Position numbers and translations under genes: made by a program. From Nitrospirales bacterium (GTDB taxonomy: Bacteria > Nitrospirota > Nitrospiria > Nitrospirales > UBA8639), in contig JAJDBP010000021.1 of NCBI GenBank assembly GCA_029261295.1, positions 28,869 through 92,868 on the forward strand: DNA of 64,000 nucleotides, given 5' to 3'. The notes beneath the pieces were generated by a model. The model searched no databases. It was not told where the DNA came from and saw only the letters and a program-made list of their open reading frames with translations. Below, one piece after another: positions 52,101-60,640 of this stretch. How positions within the stretch are numbered: position 1 is the stretch's first letter; every line of letters begins with the position of its first letter.

Positions 52101-53418
52101 AGCTCTTTCGTTACAAGAAGCTCTGCAGGCAGTCAAAGCCGAACTCGGACCTGATGCGGTTATTGTTTCCTCCCGTCGACGACAAAAAGCAGGAGGTTTG
52201 TTTGGCCTCCTCAGTCAATCGGTGATTGAAGTCACCGCGGCGGTCGATCGGTCACGTCCAGGCGAAGAAGAACAGCCAGGAGTCATTGTTGACCCCTCTC
52301 TCCAGGCTTTACTGAATAAGCAACGGTCAAAAGGAAGTTCACCTGTTGAAACATCAGAGAACAGGAAAGAAGCCACGTTTTCTGAACAATTGAAGGTGGC
52401 CACGGTCTTGGATCCAGTCACGCAACATTTACAGGACATGAAGGAAGAAATTCAACGGTTACGTGAATCGCAAAAAGACCCTGAACAGACTTTAGGGCCC
52501 TTGCGACAAGAATTGGAAGGACTTCGAATTGTGGTGAGCGAGGTGCTCGGTAGTCAAATGCAAAAGAGGGTAGAGGGATTGCCAGGGGATTTGTTGGAGG
52601 ATTACCAAACTCTCGTAGGGCAGGGGGTGGATGCCCAATTGGCGCATCGAATACTCCGTTCTGTGGTTGAAACCTTAGGAACAGTCGGCTTAGGGAATCG
52701 TGTGGCGGTCATGAATCTGTTGCGAGAGCGTATGGAAGAATCCCTGGTGGTGGCCAATCCCTCTATGTCACGCCGGTATGGGCAAAAAATTATGATGCTC
52801 GTGGGTCCTACAGGCGTAGGAAAAACTACCACAATTGCTAAGCTGGCTGGATTAGCCCGTGTGCGGGATGAGCATCAGAAAACAGTCTTAATCACCTTAG
52901 ACACCTATCGTGTGGCTGCAGTAGAGCAGCTTCGAGTGTTTGCCAAAATTCTGAATATTCCTTTAGAAGTGGCTGTATCTCATCAAGACTTTTTGGAATG
53001 TTTAGAACGTCATAAAGAAGCGGACCTGATCCTCATTGATACGGCCGGCCGGAGTCCTAAGGATAAAGCCGGCCATGATGAATTGATGGCGATGACCCGC
53101 GGGGCCATGAAAATTGAAACGCATCTTGTCTTAGCGGCGCCCGTAGCTGAATCAGTTCTAATGGATACGATTCGTCGCTATCAGTCCTTCCCTATTCACA
53201 ATGTGATTTTGACGAAGCTGGATGAATCCTCCACATTTGGAGGGATCTATAACCTCTTGTGTCAGACAGAGATTCCGGTGTCGTACCTGTCCGCAGGTCA
53301 ACGAGTGCCGGAAGATTTGGAGTTGGCTACCCAGCAACGGCTGGTGGATTTAGTGTGGGGGAATGCCACCGCATTCAGGCTCCCTGAACACCAAGAATTG
53401 GTAGAGGTCGCACCGTAA
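52081..53418 (+). CDS. flhF: Flagellar biosynthesis GTPase FlhF
   Basis: SRP-type GTPase that sets the place of the flagellum, usually a pole. 445 residues: MKLKRFEALSLQEALQAVKAELGPDAVIVSSR N terminus, a charged linker, then the NG domain with GPTGVGKTTTIAKLAG, DTYRVAAVEQL, LIDTAGRSPKD and TKLDESSTFGG. Coupled to flhA and flhG. Confidence 0.97.
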   Translation: MKLKRFEALSLQEALQAVKAELGPDAVIVSSRRRQKAGGLFGLLSQSVIEVTAAVDRSRPGEEEQPGVIVDPSLQALLNKQRSKGSSPVETSENRKEATFSEQLKVATVLDPVTQHLQDMKEEIQRLRESQKDPEQTLGPLRQELEGLRIVVSEVLGSQMQKRVEGLPGDLLEDYQTLVGQGVDAQLAHRILRSVVETLGTVGLGNRVAVMNLLRERMEESLVVANPSMSRRYGQKIMMLVGPTGVGKTTTIAKLAGLARVRDEHQKTVLITLDTYRVAAVEQLRVFAKILNIPLEVAVSHQDFLECLERHKEADLILIDTAGRSPKDKAGHDELMAMTRGAMKIETHLVLAAPVAESVLMDTIRRYQSFPIHNVILTKLDESSTFGGIYNLLCQTEIPVSYLSAGQRVPEDLELATQQRLVDLVWGNATAFRLPEHQELVEVAP

Positions 53419-54350
53419 TGGCAGGAACATCAATTTCGCCAATATTGAAGCCTATGGTTGGTAAAGCCAGGCGGCTTGATCAGGCAAGTGGACTACGAGA
53501 AGCTATGATTCCGACCACCTGTGTGCAGCCTCAAGTTCAAGTCATAGCCGTGAGCTCGGGGAAAGGCGGCGTCGGCAAAACGAATGTCGTGGTGAATTTG
53601 GCAGTGACTGCTGCGAGGCAAGGCCGGAAGGTCTTGGTGATGGATGCAGATTTAGCCTTGGGGAATGTCGATATTTTATTGGGGCTCACACCCCAATATA
53701 CGATTGAAGATGTGCTTTCAGGCCAGCGTTCCTTAGAAGAAGTGCTCGTCACTGGTCCTGAAGGTATTCAATTGCTCCCTGCCACATCTGGTGGCCAAGC
53801 CTTTACTCAACTTACTCATGAGCAACAACTCAAATTGCAAACTGCCTTTCTGGAGTTACCACAGATTCCTGACCTCTTGCTCATTGATTGTGCTGCGGGA
53901 ATTTCTCCGAATGTTTTGTACTTTAGCTTGGTTGCCCATGAAACCCTCGTTTTGGTTTCTCCCGATCCTACTTCATTGACTGATGCCTATGCCTTAATAA
54001 AAATTCTTTCAACACGATATCATCTGAAGACATTTCGATTGCTGGTCAATAAGGTCAAGAATACTCAAGAAGGCAAAGAAGTCTTTCGTAAGTTCGGATT
54101 GGTGACGGATAGATTTTTGGCAGTTTCTCTTGATTATATGGGGTGCATTCCGACTGATGGGTACGTGACTATGGCGGTATCGCAACAACGGGCAGTGAGT
54201 GATCTTTACCCGCGTGCGCCAGCGAGCCGAGCTTTTACCTCCTTGATTCCAACGCTCCATGATTGGAGGGGAAATCAAGCCTGGCATGGTGGATTTCAAT
54301 TATTCGGACCTTCGGCCTTGGCCGCGACTCGAACTGTGACGGAAGGATAA
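53418..54350 (+). CDS. flhG: MinD-like ATPase FlhG
   Basis: Controls flagellar number with FlhF. 310 residues; an N-terminal helix with DQASGLREAM (the FlhF-activating DQAxxLR motif), deviant Walker A SSGKGGVGKTNVVVNLA, MDADLALGNVDILLGL and LLIDCAAGISPNVL. The ATG shares its A with the flhF stop. Confidence 0.96.
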   Translation: MAGTSISPILKPMVGKARRLDQASGLREAMIPTTCVQPQVQVIAVSSGKGGVGKTNVVVNLAVTAARQGRKVLVMDADLALGNVDILLGLTPQYTIEDVLSGQRSLEEVLVTGPEGIQLLPATSGGQAFTQLTHEQQLKLQTAFLELPQIPDLLLIDCAAGISPNVLYFSLVAHETLVLVSPDPTSLTDAYALIKILSTRYHLKTFRLLVNKVKNTQEGKEVFRKFGLVTDRFLAVSLDYMGCIPTDGYVTMAVSQQRAVSDLYPRAPASRAFTSLIPTLHDWRGNQAWHGGFQLFGPSALAATRTVTEG

Positions 54351-54353
54351 CGA

Positions 54354-55133
54354 ATGAAACGTGGTGCTGTGACAGCCGATCCTGAGAAGCTAACGACGGG
54401 GATACCGACAAAGCTTTCCTTAAATAACGATGAACGGGAAACCATGATTAAGGAATTTTTGCCGGTCATTAAATACATGGCCATGCGTTTGGCCATGCGA
54501 GTTTCAAGTGGTCTCAATGTCGAAGATTTGATGAGTGCAGGCATGGTTGGTTTGCTTGATGCGTTGACTAAATTTGATCCTTCACGAGAAATTAAGTTTC
54601 GCACCTATGCGGAATTTCGAATTCGCGGAGCAATGCTTGATGAAATCCGGGCGATGGATTGGGTGCCCAGGTCTCTTCGTGAACGAATCGGAAAGATTCA
54701 ACATGCCGCGAATGAATGGACCAAACGGAAGGGACGTCCCCCAACGGAAGCTGAACTAGCGGAATCTTTGGGGATGGAAGCTCAAGAGGTGGATGAAACT
54801 CTTTTTCAGGCAAAAGGGGCAGTGGTATTAAGTCTAGATGATTTAGGGAGTAATGACGAAGATGCGCATCCAATCTTAGATGCCCTGGCTGACCGTGACC
54901 AACCCAATCCCTTGGAATCCTTGGTCTCAGAAGATGCTCGCCGTGCTTTAGTAGAAGCCATTGAGCGTTTGCCCGAACGCCAGCGGTTGGTCTTGACGCT
55001 GTATTATTTTGAAGAATTAACGATGAAGGAAATTGGGGTCATTCTCCATGTCACAGAATCGCGCATTTGCCAACTTCATGCCCAAGCGATGATTCGTCTT
55101 AAAGCTCTTCTCCATACCCGTTTGGCAAGGTGA
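54354..55133 (+). CDS. fliA: Flagellar sigma factor FliA (sigma-28)
   Basis: 259 residues with regions 2 (LNVEDLMSAGMVGLLDALTKFDPSREIKFRTYAEFRIRGAMLDEIR), 3 and 4 (RLPERQRLVLTLYYFEELTMKEIGVILHVTESRICQLHAQA). Transcribes late flagellar and chemotaxis genes; a matching promoter lies at 58440-58466. Starts three bases after flhG. No flgM anti-sigma gene is visible in the window. Confidence 0.97.
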   Translation: MKRGAVTADPEKLTTGIPTKLSLNNDERETMIKEFLPVIKYMAMRLAMRVSSGLNVEDLMSAGMVGLLDALTKFDPSREIKFRTYAEFRIRGAMLDEIRAMDWVPRSLRERIGKIQHAANEWTKRKGRPPTEAELAESLGMEAQEVDETLFQAKGAVVLSLDDLGSNDEDAHPILDALADRDQPNPLESLVSEDARRALVEAIERLPERQRLVLTLYYFEELTMKEIGVILHVTESRICQLHAQAMIRLKALLHTRLAR

Positions 55134-55428
55134 ATGAAAAAGCGTCTAATTTGACGTGTCCAATATTGCGTGACCAGGAAAGGGAGCAGGGGAGTGCCCT
55201 TTTCTTTTTCCTTTATTTCCCAACGTCTCAATCTCTTCCCGTCCCTGCATCATCCTTCTCAATCGCATCGTATTCTCGTGTTTCGTTTCCTTACCAGCCG
55301 CCTCCCTCTCATTTTCATGTGTAGTTAAAAAGAAATAAAAAACTATAGTTTGGCCCTTTGGTTTTGATCTTAAAAAACCGAAAAACTAAGAATCCCCCTC
55401 TCTTGAATAACCAAGGGTCTGTATTGAT
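55134..55428 (+). other. Intergenic region after fliA
   Basis: 295 bases. A weak hairpin AAAGGG (55179-55184) with CCCTTT (55197-55202), followed by T-rich sequence, may end the fliL-fliA unit. Upstream of the phosphatase gene the sequence is A/T rich but no clear promoter was found. Confidence 0.4.
55179..55210 (+). terminator. Possible terminator after fliA
   Basis: Six-base stem AAAGGG/CCCTTT with a 12-base loop, followed by TTTCTTTTTC. Weak stem, but well placed 45 bases after the fliA stop. Confidence 0.4.
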
Positions 55429-56670
55429 GTGGTTGAACCAATGAATTCCGTTGAAGTGGCGTCTGATGCCTTACAATCCTGCAAGTCGCTCTACGTCATA
55501 TTAATAGTTGATGATGAAAAACTTGTGCGGATGCTGACTAAACGACGCCTTAGCCAATTGAATCATCGGATACTTGAGGCGGGAGATGGGAAAGAGGCGT
55601 TGGAGATAATTCAACGAGAACCGGTGGATTTAGTGATATCAGATTGGATGATGCCAGAATTAGATGGGCCTGGACTGTGTGAGGCCATCAAACAAGACCC
55701 CCGCTACCGTTCTATTTCATTTTTTTTGATGACAGCCCTAGATGAGCCGTCGCAAATTGCTGAAGGGTTAGCCAGGGGAGCTGATGATTTTCTTCCAAAA
55801 TCAGGTTCTGAACAAGAACTGTTGGCGAGGGTTGGGGCCGGGCTTCGTTCCCGTCAACTACTGTTAGATCTGGAAGAATCCTATCGGGTCATAGAGCGAA
55901 AACAGGCTCAGATTGATGCTGAACTTCGATCGGCTTCAGAGTTTGTACGGGATCTGTTGCCGGTCAATGGGGAAGTCGCCCCCGGCATTCAGTTGACATG
56001 GGAATTCCTTCCATCGTCGCAGTTGGGCGGGGATTTGTTTCAAGTCGCTCGTTGGGGTGATGATCATCTAGGGATTATGGTCCTGGATATGTCGGGTCAT
56101 GGCACTGGGCCGGCCTTACGGGCGGTCTCCTTAGGAATGTGGTTTAAAGGAGAACATATTACTCAATTGTTCCCTGACTGTAATCCCAGCAAGATTGTGA
56201 CACGACTCAACCTCGAAAATCCCATCACTGATCAGGGAGACTATTTTACTATTTGGGTCGGTGTTCTTCAGCTCTCAACAAGAGTTCTCCGTTTTGCCAA
56301 TGCCGGTCATCCCGGCCCGGTTTTAGTACGAAAAAGTATGCCATCTGCTGTATTAGGAGGGAAAACCTGGCCGGTAGGATTTTCGCCGGATGCCGTGTAT
56401 AACACTGAAGAAATTGAACTCATTGAATCGGACCGTTTGTACTTATTCAGTGATGGAATTTATGAGGTGGAGAATGGCGAAGAGGAGCTTTGGGGAAGAG
56501 CACGATTACAACAAAATTTTGAAAATACATATGATCTTTCAATGCCGGATAGTCTGAAAGCTATTATTGATTCCAGCCGGATGTGGCAAAGTAATGAACG
56601 TTTTGGAGATGACGTTGCCTTGATTGGTTTAGAACTGCTCAAGCACTCCAGGGGAAATCATGAAGCCTAA
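55429..56670 (+). CDS. Receiver-PP2C phosphatase (RsbU-like)
   Basis: About 413 residues (GTG 55429, AAGGG upstream; ATG 55441 is an alternative). Receiver domain with IVDDEK, phosphoacceptor in LVISDWMMPELDG and a Lys in LPKSG; a coiled-coil linker (residues about 145-175); then a SpoIIE/RsbU PP2C domain: SSQLGGDLFQV, LGIMVLDMSGHGTGPALRA, FANAGHPGPVLV, LYLFSDGIYE and FGDDVALIG, with the metal-binding Asp residues intact. Should dephosphorylate a STAS antagonist when the receiver is phosphorylated. Overlaps the next gene by 11 bases. Confidence 0.93.
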   Translation: MVEPMNSVEVASDALQSCKSLYVILIVDDEKLVRMLTKRRLSQLNHRILEAGDGKEALEIIQREPVDLVISDWMMPELDGPGLCEAIKQDPRYRSISFFLMTALDEPSQIAEGLARGADDFLPKSGSEQELLARVGAGLRSRQLLLDLEESYRVIERKQAQIDAELRSASEFVRDLLPVNGEVAPGIQLTWEFLPSSQLGGDLFQVARWGDDHLGIMVLDMSGHGTGPALRAVSLGMWFKGEHITQLFPDCNPSKIVTRLNLENPITDQGDYFTIWVGVLQLSTRVLRFANAGHPGPVLVRKSMPSAVLGGKTWPVGFSPDAVYNTEEIELIESDRLYLFSDGIYEVENGEEELWGRARLQQNFENTYDLSMPDSLKAIIDSSRMWQSNERFGDDVALIGLELLKHSRGNHEA

Positions 56671-57616
56671 GTCATCTTCACGTCTTCTCCTCGTCGATGA
56701 TGATGAGGTGAATCTCGACGTGTTAGTGGCGTGTTTAAAGGATGGCCCGTATGAACTCGTGCAGGCGCATGATGGTGAACAAGCCTTAGCACTTTTACGT
56801 CAAAATCCTAAAAATTTTGATGTGATGATTTTAGATCGGATGATGCCTGGAATGGGTGGGTTAGAGGTCATGGCTGAATTGCAGGCAGACCAACACTTTA
56901 AATGGATGCCGATTGTGATGCAGACCGCAGCGGCTTCGCCAAGAGAGATCTGCGAAGGAATGGAGGCAGGAGTCTTTTTTTACCTGACCAAACCCTTTGA
57001 CGAACCCATTTTAAAACGCATTGTCAAAATGGCGGTGCAGGAAGGGTTGAAATGGCAAAGTCTGGCTCAAGCTTTGGAAGTCCAGGCCCATACGATTGGG
57101 TGTATGCAAAGTGGGCGGTTTCAGTTACGGACCATGACTGAGGCCAATGATCTAGCACTTCTCATTGCACAAGCCTGTCCTTATTCAGAAAAGGTGGCTT
57201 TCGGCCTCAATGAATTGTTCATGAATAGCGTTGAACATGGGAATTTGCAAATTGGCTACCATGAGAAAACCACTTTACAAGAAAATGATCAGTGGGAGGA
57301 TGAAATTGCGCGACGGTTGGTTCTTCCGGAGTATGCCAATAAATTGGTGGAGGTCGAATTTGAGAGGAATAACGATTACATCCAGGTCATCGTCACGGAT
57401 CAAGGGGAAGGCTTTGATTGGCGTGACCATGAACAGATCAAATCTGACCGACTTTTAGAAAGCCATGGGCGAGGAATTGCCATGGCGAAGTCAATTAGTT
57501 TTGATTATATGGAGTTTCAGGGGAAAGGCAATCAGGTCGTCTGTCGGGTTAATCTAAACAATTCACAAATCGCTCTGGCTCCGTTGCAAGAGAATCTAAC
57601 GAGTCAAGAGACATAA
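56660..57616 (+). CDS. Receiver-HATPase anti-sigma-like kinase (RsbW-like)
   Basis: 318 residues. Receiver (residues 8-125) with LLVDDDEVN, Asp in VMILDRMMPGMGG and Lys in YLTKPFD; then an RsbW/SpoIIAB-type HATPase: VAFGLNELFMNSVEHGNL (N box), VTDQGEGFDWRD (G1) and HGRGIAMAKSI (G2). No HisKA domain, so it should be a serine kinase acting on a STAS protein, or bind a sigma/anti-sigma partner. Together with the previous gene it corresponds to the domains fused in Pseudomonas HsbR. Confidence 0.9.
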   Translation: MKPKSSSRLLLVDDDEVNLDVLVACLKDGPYELVQAHDGEQALALLRQNPKNFDVMILDRMMPGMGGLEVMAELQADQHFKWMPIVMQTAAASPREICEGMEAGVFFYLTKPFDEPILKRIVKMAVQEGLKWQSLAQALEVQAHTIGCMQSGRFQLRTMTEANDLALLIAQACPYSEKVAFGLNELFMNSVEHGNLQIGYHEKTTLQENDQWEDEIARRLVLPEYANKLVEVEFERNNDYIQVIVTDQGEGFDWRDHEQIKSDRLLESHGRGIAMAKSISFDYMEFQGKGNQVVCRVNLNNSQIALAPLQENLTSQET

Positions 57617-57701
57617 CGATAGTCTCTTTCGCGAAATTTCCAAAGTTCCAAATTTAGGGGCAAATAAATTAAGATGAAACATACCAGGAAAGGGCAACTC
57701 C

Positions 57702-58016
57702 ATGAATATTATTAGTCAGGTGAAAGGGGACAGTATGACTTTGGTCCTTGATGGAAAAATGGATTTTAACATGAGAAAGACCTTTCAGAAGAGTATTGAA
57801 CAGGCCAAATTATCAAAGCCGCATAAAATTGTTCTTGATGTATGCAAAGTGTCTTTCATTGATAGTGCGGGGCTAGGTCTGATTATGCTAGCAAACAAGA
57901 CATTAAAGGAATCTGGGATTTCTTTATCCCTACTAGTAGCTGAAGGAGCCGTGATGAAGGTGTTAGTTTTAGCCAACATTGGGGAGACAATTCCGATTTC
58001 GAAGCCCAATCTCTAA
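57702..58016 (+). CDS. STAS-domain antagonist protein (RsbV-like)
   Basis: 104 residues, a stand-alone STAS domain. LDGKMDFNMRKTFQKSIEQA, IVLDVCKVSFIDSAGLGLIMLAN with the phosphorylatable Ser in FIDSAGLG. Likely substrate of the kinase and phosphatase encoded just upstream. About 85 bases separate it from them, still within one likely unit. Confidence 0.92.
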   Translation: MNIISQVKGDSMTLVLDGKMDFNMRKTFQKSIEQAKLSKPHKIVLDVCKVSFIDSAGLGLIMLANKTLKESGISLSLLVAEGAVMKVLVLANIGETIPISKPNL

Positions 58017-58568
58017 GTAACTCTCCAAGTGCCAAGGTGCCCCTTCTCTCTTTAATGGGAAGAATTTGATCTCTGTGAGAAACAAATATTCCCAAAGCCA
58101 CCTAGCCCGTCTTCCTATTTGAAAAAAAGACAATAGCAAAGAATTCATCCTCATCTAGATTCAGGGTAAATTTTCCGCAAAAGTCTGAACTTTTCAACCT
58201 CCTCCATTTTCAAGGTCAGGAGGTACGTTCAAATGTATCAAGTCCTTAATTGGGCATGAATGCATTCTTGGTGCTTTCCCAAAAACGGCTTTCTAGTAAG
58301 TTTTTTCGTATCCGTTTCCCTGTCATGGTGATCAATTTCATTTAAAGAGATTTGTAGAGGAAAGGAATTCCTATCCAAGGTTAGGGAAATTGATTTTTTA
58401 TTTTTTTGTATTTTTAGGAAAAATTTTCCCACCATTGGTTAAGTCTGCAAATTCATAATCCGATAGAAATTTTATTCAAACCTTTTGGATTCTTCCTTGG
58501 TTATACAGGGTTACGTGTGAGTTGACCAGAAACTGAAATATGGCTGTCACCAGAGAAACGAGGGGCAC
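58017..58568 (+). other. 552-base intergenic region before the chemotaxis operon
   Basis: Strongly A/T rich toward its 3' half. It holds a sigma-28 type promoter at 58440-58466. No open frame with a ribosome site, no long repeat and no RNA gene recognised in the first 400 bases. Confidence 0.6.
58440..58466 (+). promoter_or_regulatory. FliA (sigma-28) promoter of chemotaxis operon
   Basis: TAAG (58440-58443), exactly 15 bases, then TCCGATAG (58459-58466), against the consensus TAAA-N15-GCCGATAA: three of four and six of eight matches at the right spacing. Transcription would begin near 58475, about 95 bases before the STAS gene that opens the che operon. Confidence 0.75.
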
Positions 58569-58871
58569 ATGAATGAAGAGGCTGTAAGCCCAATGCTTGG
58601 GGTGGACTCGATCTTAAAACCTATCGGAGACCTGACAATTTTTGAGGCGGCACAACTCCATGAGGATCTTTGTACGCTTCTTCAGCAGGAAGGGCCAGTC
58701 GAGTTGGATCTTTCTGAAGCGAATGGCATGGATTCATCATGCGTGCAGTTGATTGTTGCGGCTACGTGTTCTGGGCGTTTGACGCTTAAAGGGTATTCCA
58801 CTCAAATGCGTGATCGTTTTGAACGGATTGGCTTTGCACAATTTCTTCCTGTCTTAGAGGGAAATACCTAG
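58569..58871 (+). CDS. STAS-domain protein of the chemotaxis operon
   Basis: 100 residues. STAS fold with ILKPIGDLTIFEAAQLHEDL, VELDLSEANGMDSSCVQLIVAA (Ser in the DSS position) and FERIGFAQFLPVL. This MlaB-like form often heads che operons. GAGGGG lies nine bases before ATG. The N terminus and the DSSC site differ from the upstream STAS protein, so the two are not recent duplicates. Confidence 0.85.
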   Translation: MNEEAVSPMLGVDSILKPIGDLTIFEAAQLHEDLCTLLQQEGPVELDLSEANGMDSSCVQLIVAATCSGRLTLKGYSTQMRDRFERIGFAQFLPVLEGNT

Positions 58872-58927
58872 AATTGGTGGATGAAACAATTTGGTGGCTG
58901 AGATATTAACGAAGGAAGAGGTGGGTT

Positions 58928-60064
58928 GTGTCGATTGATTGGATAACGTGGGGCATATTCCTGATTGTGGGTGGTGCAAGTGGATATTACCTGGGAAATC
59001 ACGGTTCACAATCAAGAATTGAAAACCTAGAAAAGCGTTTAAAAAAATCTGAAGAAGGTCAAGTGACCGCCCAGCAAAATTGGAAAGAGTTTTGTGGGTG
59101 TCTTGCGCCGGTTTTCCCAGTTTTTGTGGGTCAATTAAAGGCCGTGATTCAAGAAACGGAACAAGCCGCTTCAGGATTAATTCAGCGCTTTCAAAAGATT
59201 TCCCAACAAGCCAGAGAATCAGCCTTTGAAACCGAAACCATTCTTAACATGGGGGAATCGGGAGATACGGATGAAATGAGTGTGGAGAGAATTTTGAATG
59301 ATACAAAGGACACCATGCAAATGTTTGTGGATCAAGTCACACAAACAGCCACGGTCACCGTTTCGACTGTTGGAGTCATGGAGGAGGCTGTGGATACCAC
59401 CTCACGAATATCTGAGGTTGTAGAGGAGGTAGAATTTATTGCCGATCAAACTCGTTTGCTAGCCTTGAATGCTGCGATTGAAGCCGCACGTGCTGGTGAA
59501 CATGGTCGCGGCTTTGCGGTGGTCGCCGATGAGGTGACCAAGTTAGCCAACCGTTCAGGGCAAGCAGCAGAACAAATTCGAGCCTTAGCCACGGCCGTGA
59601 AAGGGACGACGGAATCAGCCATGTCGGAAATACAAGTCTTGGCAGCTCTAGATTTGACCTCAACACTTGAAGCCCAACAAAACATAATGGCCATGACTGA
59701 AGTGATGGTTTCCAAAAATGCGGCGTTGAAGGAAAGTGTTGGGCAAAATTCAGGAAGGGCGAGAGAGCTGACTGAAGATATCGGGCAAATTGTGATGTCC
59801 ATGCAGTTTCAGGACATTACCCGACAAAAATTAGAACACGTCTTTCAACCATTAGAGCGGATTCATGCCCCCTTGCAGGCCGTTGTCGAAGATACGGACG
59901 GTCCAGATCGTCTACCCGAAGTGATTGAAACCCTACGCAATCTTGAAGATAGCTATACGATGAAGTCTGAGCGCCTCACGATGGAAGCGGCTCGTTCTGG
60001 TGATGAATCTGTAGTTGTAGGAACAGGGGAATCCAATGATGGCGATAATATTACCTTGTTTTAA
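58928..60064 (+). CDS. Short membrane-anchored MCP-like protein
   Basis: 378 residues from GTG 58928 (GGAAGAGG upstream). One N-terminal membrane helix ([18 protein letters not shown]), then a cytoplasmic coiled coil with no periplasmic sensor and no HAMP domain. The signalling tip is recognisable: [40 protein letters not shown]. The C-terminal [18 protein letters not shown] is typical of chemotaxis proteins of this class. It sits between the STAS gene and cheY. Confidence 0.88.
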   Translation: MSIDWITWGIFLIVGGASGYYLGNHGSQSRIENLEKRLKKSEEGQVTAQQNWKEFCGCLAPVFPVFVGQLKAVIQETEQAASGLIQRFQKISQQARESAFETETILNMGESGDTDEMSVERILNDTKDTMQMFVDQVTQTATVTVSTVGVMEEAVDTTSRISEVVEEVEFIADQTRLLALNAAIEAARAGEHGRGFAVVADEVTKLANRSGQAAEQIRALATAVKGTTESAMSEIQVLAALDLTSTLEAQQNIMAMTEVMVSKNAALKESVGQNSGRARELTEDIGQIVMSMQFQDITRQKLEHVFQPLERIHAPLQAVVEDTDGPDRLPEVIETLRNLEDSYTMKSERLTMEAARSGDESVVVGTGESNDGDNITLF

Positions 60065-60222
60065 AAAAGTGGAGAGAAAAAAGAAGGAAATAAATTGAGG
60101 AAGAGACGTTAAAAGTAAATTCTTCCTGTGGGTATTCGTTTCATAGAGATTGAGGTATCGGAGGTGTCAACGGACAATGAAGACACAAGAAAGTCATAAC
60201 CGAAAAAAAGAGAGGACAGATC

Positions 60223-60594
60223 ATGGGTAAGACTGTATTGGTTGTTGATGATTCGGTTTCCATGCGGCAAATGGTGAGTTTTACGCTCAGCGGAGCAGGG
60301 TATGAGGTGGTAGAAGCCGGAGATGGGAAAGAAGCCGTCGATAAATTAAATGGGGGAACGAAGCCCAACCTGGTCATTACTGATCTTAACATGCCGAATA
60401 TGGACGGTATTTCCTTGATTAAAGCCGTACGAGGTATGGCTGACCATAAATTTACTCCAATCCTGATGCTCACGACTGAGTCCTCCGAGGATAAGAAGAA
60501 AGAAGGACAGAGTGCTGGAGCAACTGGGTGGGTGGTGAAGCCATTTAACCCTGAACAAATGTTGTCCACGATTAAAAAAGTGCTGCCCGGCTGA
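60223..60594 (+). CDS. cheY: Chemotaxis response regulator CheY
   Basis: 123-residue single receiver domain: VVDDSVSMRQM, phosphoacceptor Asp54 in LVITDLNMPNMDG, LTTES, VVKPF. Accepts phosphate from CheA and binds FliM. AGAGG precedes ATG 60223. Followed by cheA after 46 bases. Confidence 0.96.
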   Translation: MGKTVLVVDDSVSMRQMVSFTLSGAGYEVVEAGDGKEAVDKLNGGTKPNLVITDLNMPNMDGISLIKAVRGMADHKFTPILMLTTESSEDKKKEGQSAGATGWVVKPFNPEQMLSTIKKVLPG

Positions 60595-60640
60595 TTAATT
60601 ATTCATTATATTTAATTTTTGACCCTTTACGAGGCAAAAT

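Noticed and set aside
55130..55324. 64-codon frame after fliA
   Set aside because: Covers the probable terminator and reads as low-complexity Phe/Ser/Pro.
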